From Chrysomallon squamiferum (Eukaryota; Mollusca; Gastropoda; Neomphalida; Peltospiridae): DNA of 64,000 nucleotides. The stretch spans positions 12,079,723-12,143,722 of the forward strand of contig CM022677.1 in assembly GCA_012295275.1 (NCBI GenBank), read 5' to 3'. Below, piece by piece: positions 23,401 to 33,940 of the stretch (position 1 is the first letter of the stretch; each line of letters begins with the position of its first letter). The position numbers were made by a program, and so were the translations under genes. A model generated the notes under the pieces. It had not been told where the DNA came from, searched no databases, and was given only the letters and a program-made list of their open reading frames with translations.

Positions 23401-23584
23401 GGAATTTACCAATTTCAATAAAGGGGTGGAAGCCTTGACATTTTATAGAACACTTTTGTTTCTTCTGCGAAAAAAATAATCGTGAACGTTTTAAATGCTT
23501 GTGATAAAGTACACAGCAGTAAAAGTAACAACTACCTTAACATAGTTAGTGCAGTTCATACATTTTTTGATATATGCTACGCAC

Positions 23585-24375
23585 AGTGAAAGTGAGACTA
23601 ACGATTAATAAAAACAGCAACACAATAAGCCGAAGTACACGTTAGGAATAGCGCCATTACAACGGCCACGTCGTCGACATTAATATTAATAACAATGATA
23701 TATTTTAACAGAGGATGGGCACACTGAAAGAAAGAATAATAGTTAATAAAAAAGCGAAACAGTAAAAAAGAATAATGAGTGCACCGAGACGTTGAGATCA
23801 ACGCATGTACTACGGCAACGACAGCGACACTAACAGAAATGAGAAAAATATTTTTCAAAATATGAAGTGCACACTAAGAAAGTAGAAATAATGATTAATA
23901 AAAAAACGCTAAAGAATAATAAGAAGAACACGAAGAACATTAGGAGCAACGCCGTTACAAGACAGCGACATTAATAGTAATAATAATAAACACTTTAATA
24001 TATATTGAAACTGAAAGTGAGACTAACAATTAATAGAAAGCGCAACACAATAAGTAGAAGTACACCAACAACATCAAGGAGAATGCTCATACAGCAGCGA
24101 CGTCAATAGAAATAAGTAAACGACGTTAATTCTAATACGGATATATATTTATATATAGTAATATATTTTCAAATAGGATGAACACACTAAGGAGGTAAGA
24201 ATAATAGTTTATAAAACGTGAAAACTAATAGAAATAAGTAATCGACGTTAATTCTAATAAGAGTAATGTATTTTTAAATAGGATGTTTACACTAAGAAAG
24301 TAAGAAAAATAGTGAAACGTGAAAAATAATAAGTAAACGAATAACGTTATGAACAATGCCAGTACGACGGCAACA
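23585..24375. repeat. Tandem satellite, array C
   Basis: Six or so diverged units of the same family as arrays A and B (aagaaagtaagaataatag, agaataatgagaagtac, acggcaacgacagcgaca, cattaatagaaataa). CpG retention is intermediate. Some units (about 24115-24310) are truncated to a ~110-base variant with 'aagtaaacgacgttaattct'. Confidence 0.75.
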
Positions 24376-24455
24376 GACACACATGCGCACATACACACAC
24401 ATACGTACCTACCTACAGACATACATAGACATACGTATACGTATATATACAAACA
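24376..24455. repeat. (CA)n/(CATA)n microsatellite
   Basis: Imperfect acacatacacac and atacatagacatacg repeats. Confidence 0.8.
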
Positions 24456-24487
24456 TGCTGTAGGAATTACACAAGCAACATCCAAAT

Positions 24488-24725
24488 CATGTGTCATTTG
24501 TTTCTTTGTATGTGTTGTATTTGATCATTGTCATTTGTTTCTGTGTATGTGATGTGTTTGATCATTGTCATTTGTTTCTGTGTATGTGATGTGTTTGATC
24601 ATCTGTTATGTGTTTTTGTGTCTTTATTGTATTTGATCATGAGTTATATCTATTTGTATGTGGTGAATGTGTCATGTGTTTCTGTGTCTGTGTTGTATTT
24701 GATCATGTGTCATTTGCTTGTATTC
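24488..24725. repeat. ~37 bp tandem repeat, about six units
   Basis: Unit: tcatttgtttctgtgtatgt followed by gatgtgtttgatcattg. The first three units are nearly identical and the later ones diverge. The cysteine/valine-rich open frame through it is a repeat artefact. Confidence 0.85.
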
Positions 24726-24831
24726 TCCACATATCAAAAATACTATGCATTCCTTATTTTCAAAAAAGTTATTTATAAAAATATTGATACATACATGTCT
24801 ATGGATCGATACTTGTTTGTTTGCAATTGCA

Positions 24832-24972
24832 GCTATCCGCCACAGGACAGCAAAAGAAAATCCGTGAAAGGTTTTATAAACAGTTATGAAAATAAGCACA
24901 GCAAAATAATCGACACGAAAAGGGTGCATATCATGTTTCGAAATTTCTCTTGGCAATATAAAAGAACACCTG
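24832..24972 (+). CDS. Unrecognised exon with good splice sites
   Basis: Open between acceptor tttgcaattgcag and donor ACACCT|gtgagt. It encodes about 47 residues of balanced composition: PPQDSKRKSVKGFINSYENK, then IIDTKRVHIMFRNFSWQYKR. It is basic and hydrophilic, with a C-terminal amphipathic block. The frame upstream of the acceptor is repeat-derived. I do not recognise the family. It lies 3.9 kb upstream of the Mind-bomb-like remnant on the same strand, but its donor (phase 0) does not match that exon's entry, so linkage is unproven. Confidence 0.45.
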
Positions 24973-25079
24973 TGAGTTTATTGTTGATTGTTTTTTTTGC
25001 AGGTATAGAATTTGAATGTATATTGGTGAATAGTAAAATCTGGAGTCCTTTCAAGCAAACCAGTTTCTGTTGTTCAGTT

Positions 25080-26648
25080 TGATGAATTATATCTTCCTGC
25101 CAGTCAGATTAGATTGAAAACCTTTCTTTTCTTTTCTTTACCTTTTTTTTCTTTTTTTTTTCTTTGATATAAGGCTAGAATAGAAGTTTGATAATTTACT
25201 ATCTACATAATTTCTTAGTTTTATAGGCAAATAGTAGGGGTATTAGTTATAGGAGAAATAGTGATAGTAATAGCAGTAATAACAGTAGCAAAATTTAATA
25301 TTAGTCATTAAAGTACGAGTGGTATAGTAAAAGAGCATAGTATAGTGTTTATTAACAGAAGTATTGATAGTAATAAGTATTAGTATGTATGAGAGTATCT
25401 GTAAACACCATGTTTATCAAAGTCCTCTCTTTTTCAACAATAGAACAACAATAATAACAGTAATAACACCTTAATATCGCACCTTATCACTTCTTTGTTT
25501 ATTTATTTATTTATGTAAAAACGGAAGCTTCCTTTATATGTTTGACGCTATTCTCTTAATTTTATAAGAACTGTTCTGAGAGCGGATATAAAAATTACTT
25601 CGAATGTTTTACTGGCCGCGTAAAGTTATCAGAGAAAAAAGAAAAAAAAAGTATATAATAATGATAATAATGAACTGGGAAATTTTATAGAATCTGTTAT
25701 TTTTAACTAAAGAATACCGCTATTTGCAATTTTACCATCGATATCAAAATACGTTTTTATTACTGCATTATTTATAACGGATATTAAAGTTACATTAATT
25801 AGAGATTATCGCTTATATTATTGAATAAATATGGAATTTTATTCGAGATTAACTCCATTTTTCTCAGTGTTTTATATATATATATCTATCCTCTATATCT
25901 GTAATTATCAATATAATCTGTGTTGTAATACTAATATTTAATTTCCGACGAATACTTACTTATAAAATGAATACACCGAAATTGCCTGTTATTGTAACAA
26001 AATATTTTAAAATCATATAATTTCATGTAGAGAGAGATGTAAATTAATAATAAAATATGAAAGACTATCATTTTTCAGTGAGAAGGACATTAATTTGGGG
26101 AGAAAAAAAAACTTGTTTTCAATGTATAAGCTAATAACGTTACCGAAGGAATCCTAGTTTTCGTGTTGATAATTGTACACGGCATATTAAGAATTAAATT
26201 TTAATAACGTGAATATAATTTTAATATTAATATTTCGTCTAAAGAACATATTTGTATTTAGATGTGGAGCGAAGATTTTACGCTTCTGTTTTACGTTCAT
26301 TTCACAAAATCATTCATAACGTTAATGTCGTTTATAATAAAATATTTCATTTTTCAAAAACCAGTTTTAGTCATTTTATTTAACCTGAGTGTATTCTGTT
26401 CCAGCCACTGTCTCACGACATGAGTATCAGATAATTATTATTGTGTTTCTTTTTATTCACACAGTGGTAAATATAAAGACATTCTTACTGAATATGTGTG
26501 CAACATTTAGGGCGCCGTAAGCTACATTCTAATCATTACAAAATACTTGTCACGTATAAAACGAAACGAAACAAGTAGTGTTAATCAGTTATTCATTATT
26601 CATAATTACTTTTCTAAACTGCAAATACAGGAACTCAGTTGATGCAGG

Positions 26649-26650
<2 letters not shown>
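25080..26650. other. AT-rich sequence, no gene seen
   Basis: No exon, RNA or mobile element recognised. Short T-rich and TA-rich tracts only. Confidence 0.5.

Positions 26651-26653
<3 letters not shown>

Positions 26654-26730
<77 letters not shown>
26654..26730. repeat. (CT)n microsatellite
   Basis: Pure CT tract of more than 70 bases. Confidence 0.97.
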
Positions 26731-26731
<1 letters not shown>

Positions 26732-27134
26732 AAGAATATATTTCTAAATAAATATATAAATAAATAAATAAACAAACAGAAACATTTGCAGTATTATTGA
26801 AATAAATAGCATGAATTTGTTGTAATACAAATAACAGTATAGCCATAAAAACAATTAAATAATTATGTAAACGGTCATATTTTAGTTTTGTCAGAAAACT
26901 TTCGAAAACTTTAACATTCAGTTGGATGATAGTAGTAGAAAGGTGTTGTGAAGTTATTTTAATGATTATTTTATTATTTCCTAATCTAAAAAATTGTCAC
27001 ACCATTTAACATTATAATGTTTTCAATGTAGCTGTTGGATCTCTGTGTCTAAATAAATAAATAATAATAACAACAGTATCAACATAGAACAATAAGAGAA
27101 AATAAAAAAGAAGATAGAGAAAGAAAAAGGGAAC

Positions 27135-27168
<34 letters not shown>

Positions 27169-27388
27169 AATGATAAAATAAACATATAAACGTGCGTATG
27201 TAACACTATAATGTTATAAATAAACTGTATAAGCTTTTCATTCGTTCAGTTTATTTTTAGTATTAGTAATAGTATTAGTAGTAGTAGTAGCAGCAGTAGT
27301 AATAGCAGTAGTATAATTATAGTAACAGCAATATTAGTATATTTCTATATATATATACTAATATTGCTGATATTGCTACTACTAGTCG

Positions 27389-27389
<1 letters not shown>
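26731..27389. other. AT-rich sequence with (AAT)n and (TAG)n tracts, no gene seen
   Basis: Contains AAT repeats near 27138-27165 and TAG/TAA repeats near 27255-27345. A short inverted repeat (tattagtatatttctatata... tatatactaatatt) surrounds 27333-27366. Confidence 0.5.
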
Positions 27390-27434
<45 letters not shown>

Positions 27435-28768
27435 AAAAATATATATAACAGAGATTAATGATGAACGTTAATAACTAAATACCTTTTTAAGATCTATCCA
27501 AACACTATGCATTTCTTTTTTTTTAAATAGGAGAAAACTTTGCAAGTATAAATTTGTGGAAATACACCAAAATAAACTTCATTTTCCAACTTAAAATAAG
27601 TTTTGTTTCCTTTCGAAAAATACATTTTAACCTATGATTTATTATGGTTTATATTTGCCTTACATACAGCTGGCGCACCAAAACTGTTTTATAGCTTAGA
27701 CCTCTAAAGATCTTAATTCGACCATGGCGGTAGTTGTACGCCTAGTCAAAGAAAGTAACAGGACAGCTGTTCACCACGTTTCTAAACTGCAAATACATTA
27801 TTATTGATTACATATTATTTGTTAAACATAAACACAGCTGGCCCCTTCTGTGATCTCAGCTAATAATGGTGATAGCAGCACACCAAACTCACAATAACTT
27901 GAGAATTAACGGACTAAACTTAAATAATATTTAATTAACATTCAATTAAAATTTAACCAGCTTTAATTATTACATGCAATTTTAACCAGGAAGTAAATTA
28001 AAGGCAAGTTTCGATTTCGTTAATGAAACATTATACTTGTCATAATTGAGATCAAATCAATAATAACAATAAATTTCATTCATATTTCCGTGTCTGACTC
28101 TCTTAAAGCAGTGTTTAAAAATGTAGAAAAACTCAGCGGGTAGTGCAGTGGGTGGAGCAAATATCTGTCACCAAGGTGCGCTGGCGCGAGAGCTGTAACG
28201 CGGAGTACGATCTTACGTCATGCGAGAAGCTGGTTAAACTTTAACTGATTATTATTTACGTTAATTCTCAAGTTATTGTGAGTTTGGAGTGCTACTGTCA
28301 CCACAATTAGGTGAGATCAGAGAAAGGGCCAGCTGTGTTTATGATTAACAAATAATATGTAATCAATAATAACGAGCTAGAAACGTGGTGAACAGCTGTC
28401 CTGTTTCTGTGTTTGACTAGGCGTAGAACTACCGCCATGGTCGGATTAAGATCTTTAGTGGCTCTAAGCTATCAAACAATTTTGATGCGCAATTTGTATG
28501 TAAACAATGTAAACAAATATAAAGAATAATAAATCATAGAATAAAATGTAGTTTTCAAAAGGAAACAAAAGTTATAGTGAGCTGGAAAATAATCTTTAGT
28601 TTTGTGTAGTTCCACTAAATTTATACTGGGAATGTTTTCTCTTATTTTATATTTTTTTATTTTTTTATTTTTATAAGCAGTGTTTGGTCAGATCGACAAT
28701 ACGTATTTAGTTATTAATGTACACCGTTAATCTCTATTATAATTTTTGTTACTGTGTGTGTGTGTGTG
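27390..28768. mobile_element. Foldback element with ~550 bp inverted arms
   Basis: The left arm (about 27390-27965) and right arm (about 28222-28768) are inverted copies at moderate identity. Matching blocks include aactcacaataacttgagaa, ggtgaacagctgtcctgtt and ccgccatggtcggattaaga (right-arm orientation). Both outer ends terminate in a CA/TG microsatellite. The ~256-base spacer holds a tRNA-like promoter-like motif. There is no transposase frame, so this is a non-autonomous foldback or inverted-SINE structure. Confidence 0.8.
28140..28222 (+). other. tRNA-like (SINE head-like) segment inside the foldback spacer
   Basis: The sequence TAGTGCAGTGGG matches the RNA polymerase III A-box consensus at 11 of 12 positions and is followed by tggagc, as in tRNA-derived SINEs. 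About 60 bases on, tacgatct is a poor B-box match. It is more GC-rich than its flanks. No full cloverleaf could be drawn. Confidence 0.3.
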
Positions 28769-28827
28769 CGTGTGTTTGATTTTCACTCGAAAATAATTCC
28801 TTTTAATTCCATTTAAAAGAAACTTAG

Positions 28828-29024
28828 AGTGATATCGGTAGGAGCACGTGTAGTTCGAAGTCCAGACTGGGCTGGTAAAGGGAAAGATGGTGGCGAAGAT
28901 GGTCTTGGAACAGTTGTGAAAGAGGATGTCGCTAATGGCAAGGTGAAGGTCATATGGGACATAGGTCACGAAGGTCACTATCGTGCTGGATATGATGGAC
29001 GATATACGAACTCAGTCAGATTTT
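28828..29024 (+). pseudogene. Mind-bomb-like remnant: first MIB/HERC2 domain
   Basis: After a cttag acceptor the frame encodes VGARVVRSPDW, then KDGGEDGLGTVVKED, VIWDIGHEGHYRAGYDGRY and SVRFS. This is the pattern of a MIB/HERC2 domain (G-x-RVVRGPDW-x-DGG-x-GTV, then W-x-G and YR-G). Such domains occur in pairs in Mind-bomb E3 ligases (MIB1/MIB2), where they recognise substrate such as Notch-ligand tails. The domain looks complete and open; a clear donor at its 3' end was not found. Downstream pieces at 30060, 30377, 30963, 31494 and 31955 follow in exactly the MIB domain order, but the locus is broken further on. Confidence 0.75.
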
Positions 29025-30059
29025 CTACACTTAATGTTTCTTTAATTTTATTGTTGTTGTCATTTTTTTTTTATTATAACCGTTGCTGTCGTTGTTAGAA
29101 ACGAACAAAACGTTTGTAAATAGTTGATTTTTCAAGAAATGTTAATCATTAACAAAAATGATATCTTTACCGTCATTACTTTATTCCTTTAAGAACTGTT
29201 TCTATATTTTCTTAAATTAGTCATCTTATGTCAGAGTCAACGTTTGCACATATATACTGAAACTGAAAATGGTGTTATTTGGAAAAAAACCTACTAAGAT
29301 TTGTTGAGGAACATTCTTGTTGCGGGAATATAGACTACTGCATTTTTGTAACTATATGCATGTAATATTTCACTTGATTTATTATCAGTCTTTCCATATT
29401 TCATCCGTGTACCCTGCCATTCTCTTTAGAGTTATCCCTCTTCCGTCGAACTATTAATAGATTATATTATACCTAGTATATTGTTTATTGTACTAATATT
29501 TTACAGACTTTAAACTGTATGGTCAGGAACATTTAATTATTCGACAAGTGTTTATAGATTGCTAAAACATGTTTTGACAAATCGCAATATCTCAATCATG
29601 AAAATCATGCGGAAATACAGCATCAGTTATGTCCCTTTTGTAGATGTCGTATGTCACTAGTGTCCGAATTCAGAACAAAAAAAAAAAAAAAATTACTCTA
29701 AAAAATAAAAAAATAAAAAAATAAAACAATTGAATCAAGAATGTTAAAGAAACCCAAAGCAAAAATGTAATTTATTTTCTACAGAGGTAAACAATCTTGG
29801 AGTAATTTTGTTTTCTCGCTAATAAATTATTAATTTGTAGTTATAAATAACCATAATGGTAATCTAAGACTAATTATAATTTGCAATCAATACTTAGTGT
29901 AACTAATGTTTGTACGTCAGACACTCTGTCAGATTATATTTATCAGCTTTAGAACGTAATGATTATTTATTTATTGTTTATTATTATTAGGATCATCATC
30001 ATCATCATCAACTCACAAGAACAATATGTAATTTTTATGTTGTGTTCATGATAATATTA
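29025..30059. other. Intron-like sequence in the Mind-bomb-like locus
   Basis: AT-rich, with poly-A/AAAAAT around 29678-29725 and (ATC)n at 29992-30010. No exon recognised. Confidence 0.5.
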
Positions 30060-30202
30060 CGTGTTGTTTGCAAAATGGAACCAATAGAATGTATGCGCAG
30101 GAAGTGTGCAACCTGCTGTGACCTTTGCACTCTGTGTTACATGAGTGGAAAACATGATCTTAGTCATCCTTTCGTTCTCCATCAAACACAGACATCTACA
30201 CT
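30060..30202 (+). pseudogene. Mind-bomb-like remnant: ZZ-type zinc finger exon
   Basis: Encodes ECMRRKCATCCDLCTLCYM followed by SGKHDLSHPFVLH and ends at ACACT|gtaagt. The CxxC...DLCxxCY...H-x-LSH-x-F pattern is the ZZ finger that lies between the two MIB/HERC2 domains of Mind-bomb proteins. The first part of the finger (the usual IxCDxC) is reduced to VVCK, and no convincing acceptor is seen, so the 5' side has degenerated or lies in an undetected exon. Confidence 0.7.
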
Positions 30203-30376
30203 GTAAGTCAGCAAAACTGAGATTACATGAATAAAACAACAAAGGAAAAAAACATATAAAAAGTAATAAAATTTAAAAACAAAAATTAAAAAGGCCTTTT
30301 ACTGTTAACAGTTTTGTACATTTATTTTAAATTGAATTTAAAACCAATTTATCTTCACAAATGATTTTAAAAAGGA

Positions 30377-30509
30377 ATGTATTACTGCTTAAAAGTGCTT
30401 AGAGTGCCTATTGATTCAAGAAATTTGCTAAAACCAGAAACTGTACATGGAATTTTGCCAGGTGCTAGTGTTAAGAGAGGGTTACACTGGAAGTGGAGTA
30501 ATCAGGATG
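30377..30509 (+). pseudogene. Mind-bomb-like remnant: start of second MIB/HERC2 domain
   Basis: Encodes ILPGASVKRGLHWKWSNQDG and splices at GATG|gtaagt in phase 1. The P-G-A-x-V-x-RG-x-W-x-W-x-NQDGG pattern is the beginning of a MIB/HERC2 domain, completed by the next exon. The 5' boundary is uncertain. Confidence 0.75.
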
Positions 30510-30962
30510 GTAAGTATTCTTTCAATAAAGAGTTCACAGTGAGGTCAGTACTCTGTTAAGATAGATTTATGGTAAAAAAAAAGAGGATTTTTTTGGTTTT
30601 AAAATTTACAATTAGAAAAATTTACACCAAGGAGTTTAGTAATTTTATGCAAATCATAAAATATATTGTTTAAATCTTTGTTAGTTTATTATTTATCAAT
30701 ATAGTGTATTTAAATGTGTTCAGCCTTGATGTGTCATGGTGGGATATACACAAAGATAACAGCTGAAGCCTGTTATAATAATTGTGACAATAAGCATCAC
30801 ACTATTTTGTAATCATAAAGGAATTAATTATACTGATTTCATTTAAGTCCATATAACAAATATCTTTTTCTGGCTTTGAAAATGATTAAATGTGAAGTTT
30901 GAAAGAATCTGTTTTGCATCTTTTCAAAGATGTTTTTCTTTTATTTTGTTCTTCAAATTTAG

Positions 30963-31054
30963 GTGAAGGAGCTGGTGATGTCATACATTTAGTAAAGTGG
31001 GGAAGAAATAGTTATAGAGGTGGTGTTGAAGTTAAATGCAAAACGGTTCAATGA
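30963..31054 (+). pseudogene. Mind-bomb-like remnant: end of second MIB/HERC2 domain, with stop
   Basis: The acceptor (caaatttag) is in phase 1 and completes QDG-GEGAGDVIHLVKWGRNSY, then RGGVEVKCKTVQ and TGA at 31052-31054. The content is right for the second half of the domain, but Mind-bomb proteins continue well past this point. No donor precedes the stop, so the reading frame appears truncated here. Confidence 0.7.
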
Positions 31055-31493
31055 ATACCTACAGATGTGGAGGAGAAGGTTGTATGGATCTCATTCTGAT
31101 TGCTGAAACAACGGATGTATTACTTTCCACAGCATCTTCCTGTGTTATGTGTGTTTCTTGAACTACCAGCAAATACATAACAACTATACTATCAAAGTGA
31201 TAAATTAACAAACTAATTAAAACCAACTTTTTTGATCTGCATAAACCTGTTATTCTTACTAAGTTTTGATCATTTTAGTTAATTTTAAAAGAAGCAGTAA
31301 TGGACGTACCACAGAAGCTCCTAATAGTTTTTGACTTTTATTTTAATATCATTTTTTTTTTTACTTTGATTAAATTATCATAGATAATACTCTTAAACAA
31401 CAACTATTAATAATGATGATGCATGTGATGAGATTATGATGAGGAGGATAATGATGAAGATAAATTATAAACTAAAGTACTTTGTGGGTTTAG

Positions 31494-31636
31494 ATGTGAG
31501 AAGCCAGTCAGAATATCAGTTGAAACCTGGAGACAAGGTACAAATGGATATAGATGTCAAAGTGGTGAAGAATTTTTTTTTATCAGAAACTAAATGTGGC
31601 ATGAAAAGATATCTGATTTATTTAACTTTAATTAAT
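31494..31636 (+). pseudogene. Mind-bomb-like remnant: first half of a REP domain
   Basis: After a gggtttag acceptor the frame encodes YQLKPGDKVQMDIDVKVVK, matching the start of the REP (mib repeat) domain (F-x-PGDKV-x-V-x-x-D). The following residues (SETKCGMKRYLIYL) may be a degenerate form of the usual loop. No clean donor is present and the frame drifts into simple repeats. Confidence 0.6.
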
Positions 31637-31686
31637 TATAACATAAATGTAATTTATTCATTACAATTAATACATAATGAAAAAAA

Positions 31687-31687
<1 letters not shown>

Positions 31688-31723
<36 letters not shown>

Positions 31724-31758
31724 GTCTGTCTATCTATATATATATATATATATATATG
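31688..31758. repeat. (ATCT)n followed by (TA)n
   Basis: Nearly pure ATCT/GTCT tetranucleotide run, then a TA tract, within the decayed locus. Confidence 0.95.
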
Positions 31759-31954
31759 AAATTATGAAAGTACCTTTCTTCTGCACTCAAATTTGTTTTG
31801 TCATTCAAATAAACAATTTTCATAATGTCTGTCTGTTTCTGACTGAAGGATAACAGCAATACTTTTTTTGTTCTATTTTATTGATTCTATTTAGGGTTTA
31901 TTTTTAATTTTATTTATTTATTTATTAATTTATTTATGTATTTGCCATTGCCAG

Positions 31955-32046
31955 GAACAGTCACTGAAATAAATGGCTCAAGAATAGAAAAAGTTCAGTA
32001 TGAAGATGCACAGTCATGGTATTTCTTTAGATCAATGTTAACGAAG
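31955..32046 (+). pseudogene. Mind-bomb-like remnant: second half of the REP domain
   Basis: Acceptor cattgccag (phase 1) and donor ACGAAG|gtaatc (phase 0). Encodes GTVTEINGSRIEKVQYEDA then SWYFFRSMLTK, the G-x-V-x-W-x-F-x-P-x-L-like end of a mib repeat. The frame is open. Confidence 0.65.
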
Positions 32047-32349
32047 GTAATCTATTATTATTTACTTTAATTTAAAATGTTTTATTTTTATTTTTTATAT
32101 ATATAATTAAAGAAAAATTTATATAGTCTTTATTTAATTTAATTTTGAAAGGTATCTCTTTCATGTTTTTAATTCATTTTTAATTGACAAAGTATCTTCT
32201 ATTTGTGGTCTTGTCTTTATGTTTAATTTAAATGTATCTATTTGTATACTTTTTTATTTATATTGTTTTATTTGTTTTCCTGTAAAGAAATTCCATTTTA
32301 TACGGTTCTATTTTATTTTTCAGAAGTATTTATTTAAGAATCCATGCAG

Positions 32350-32498
32350 GTGAATGAGACTGTGGATGCAAACAGTCCATTACAACTGGCTTGCTACACA
32401 GGTAGCAGTGACGTTGTGAAAATTCTCTTATCATATAAAGCTGATCCAAATCTGGTTGATGAAGAAGGAGACACTGCTCTTCATTTTGCTGTCTCTCA
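32350..32498 (+). pseudogene. Ankyrin repeat exon of the Mind-bomb-like locus
   Basis: Acceptor catgcag and donor CTCA|gtaagt. Encodes NSPLQLACYTGSSDVVKILL, then ADPNLVDEEGDTALHFAVSQ, which is one and a half ankyrin repeats (PLQLA-x-x-G...VVKILL...GADPN-like; GDTALH-AV). In Mind-bomb proteins an ankyrin array follows the REP domains, so order and strand fit. Its donor is directly followed by a 32-base tandem repeat. Confidence 0.75.
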
Positions 32499-32735
32499 GT
32501 AAGTTAAACTTTACATAACATCACTTCAGAGCAAGTTAAACTTTACATAACATCACTTCAGAGCAAGTTAAACTTTACATAACATCACTTCAGAGCAAGT
32601 TAAACTTTACACAACATCACTTCAGAGCAAGTTAAACTTTACACAACATCACTTCAGAGCAAGTTAAACTTTACACAACATCACTTCAGAGCAAGTTAAA
32701 CTTTACACAACATCACTTCAGAGCAAGTTAAACCT
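32499..32735. repeat. 32 bp tandem repeat starting at a splice donor
   Basis: Seven to eight units of aagttaaactttacataaca followed by tcacttcagagc. The first unit begins within the donor (cagtaagttaaact) of the ankyrin exon. Two unit types differ only by acataac/acacaac, as expected of recent local amplification. Confidence 0.95.
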
Positions 32736-33281
32736 GTATTTGTACACAACATTTCATCTATCTGCTTTATAGTAAGATGAGTATTTAGTTAACATTATTT
32801 CACACTAAGTTAAATTTCTTTCTTTATATATTATCACTGAATCAAGCTGTTTCCTAGTAAATTAAATGTGTATCATTACTTAATATCATTTCATTTCATA
32901 ATGCAATTTTATTAAGATTTATCTGCATCTTTATATCATTTCACAATGCTGTTTTAGTAAATTATATCTATATCTTTATATAACATCATTTCATAATGCA
33001 GTTTTATTAAGATATATCTATATATTTATATAACATAATTTCTTTATTCTGCCTCATGGTCAGTTATATCTATATCTTTATTAATCATCTCTTTCTCGTG
33101 CTGTTTAACAGTAAGATAAAGCTATATTTTTATATAACATGTCACTTCATCATGTGGTTTCACAATATGTTAAATGTGTATCTTTAAATTATCACATAAC
33201 TATTCTCTTTAAAGCTATAATTATACTTTTATATAACACAGATACAAAATTGTATCATTTCATGATTATTATGTTTTTCAG
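32736..33281. repeat. Degenerate ~55-60 bp repeats resembling the ankyrin exon end plus donor
   Basis: Units such as tcacaatgctgttttagtaa, attatatctatatctttata and acatcatt recur about every 55-60 bases. They can be aligned with the end of the ankyrin exon and its donor (cattttgctgtctctcagta, agttaaactttacataacat). They look like older duplications of the exon/intron junction. Confidence 0.5.
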
Positions 33282-33436
33282 AGGCCAAGATGAAATTGTG
33301 AAAACCCTAACTGATAAAGATGCTGACATGAACAAAAAGAATAAAAAAGGACACACCATGTCACTAAGCAGTGACTGCAGACAATGAAGAAATTGTGAAA
33401 ATCCTCACTGACAAGGGTTGTGTTGTTAACACACAG
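33282..33436 (+). pseudogene. Ankyrin repeat exon with frameshift and stop
   Basis: The acceptor tttttcag fits the previous donor (CA+A gives Gln). It encodes GQDEIVKTLTDKDADMNKK and NKKGHT. The expected PLHxAV then appears only in the +1 frame, as PCH-stop-AVTADNEEIVKILTDKG. One frameshift plus one TAA (at about 33366) therefore interrupt a normal ankyrin repeat. This is the clearest evidence that the locus is a pseudogene. Confidence 0.8.
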
Positions 33437-33454
33437 GTTACATGTGTATTTATT

Positions 33455-33455
33455 T

Positions 33456-33530
<75 letters not shown>
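33455..33530. repeat. (TA)n-(GA)n microsatellite
   Basis: TA tract directly followed by a pure GA tract. Confidence 0.97.
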
Positions 33531-33533
<3 letters not shown>

Positions 33534-33764
33534 AAATAAAATGACACAATGTATGTACAAATAACAACTCAGAAAGCTACCTAAATTTAAAAAATGCCCT
33601 TTTCTAATTATTATTCCTGTTTGCAAATTTTGCTTTGATAAATTTATTCTTGTAGCTTTATAATGAAGTTTTAACTTCATATTGCATCTGCTAATTGTCA
33701 ATTTATTCTGATTTATAAAATTATTTCTTAATCATATAATTTTACATATTTATTTTCAAAAGTT

Positions 33765-33940
33765 GTGCAAACATTGAGTTTGTTCTGACAAAGGGTTAAT
33801 GATGAAGACATGCCACTCCATGCTATGAACAACTACCCATCTGTGAGATGTTGATGAAGGTGAAGAAATTAAATGTGACATTTTCAACAGTGATGGAATG
33901 TCTGCTTTTCATGTGGCTGTAATAAATAATAAAGAAAAGT
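33765..33940 (+). pseudogene. Decayed ankyrin repeats
   Basis: Pieces in different frames can be read as MPLHAMNNYPSVR and IFNSDGMSAFHVAVINNKE, ending at AAA|gtatgt. DGMSAFHVAV...N is a recognisable ankyrin start. Frame changes between the pieces mean the sequence cannot be translated as one repeat block. Confidence 0.6.

Noticed and set aside
28140-28222. Considered calling a tRNA gene
   Set aside because: Only an A-box-like motif is good; no cloverleaf, no proper B-box and no CCA-ready acceptor stem, so only a SINE-like segment is reported.
32499-32735. Regularly spaced 32-base repeats, which could be taken for a CRISPR-like array
   Set aside because: There are no distinct spacers: units are directly adjacent and near-identical, in a eukaryotic intron.
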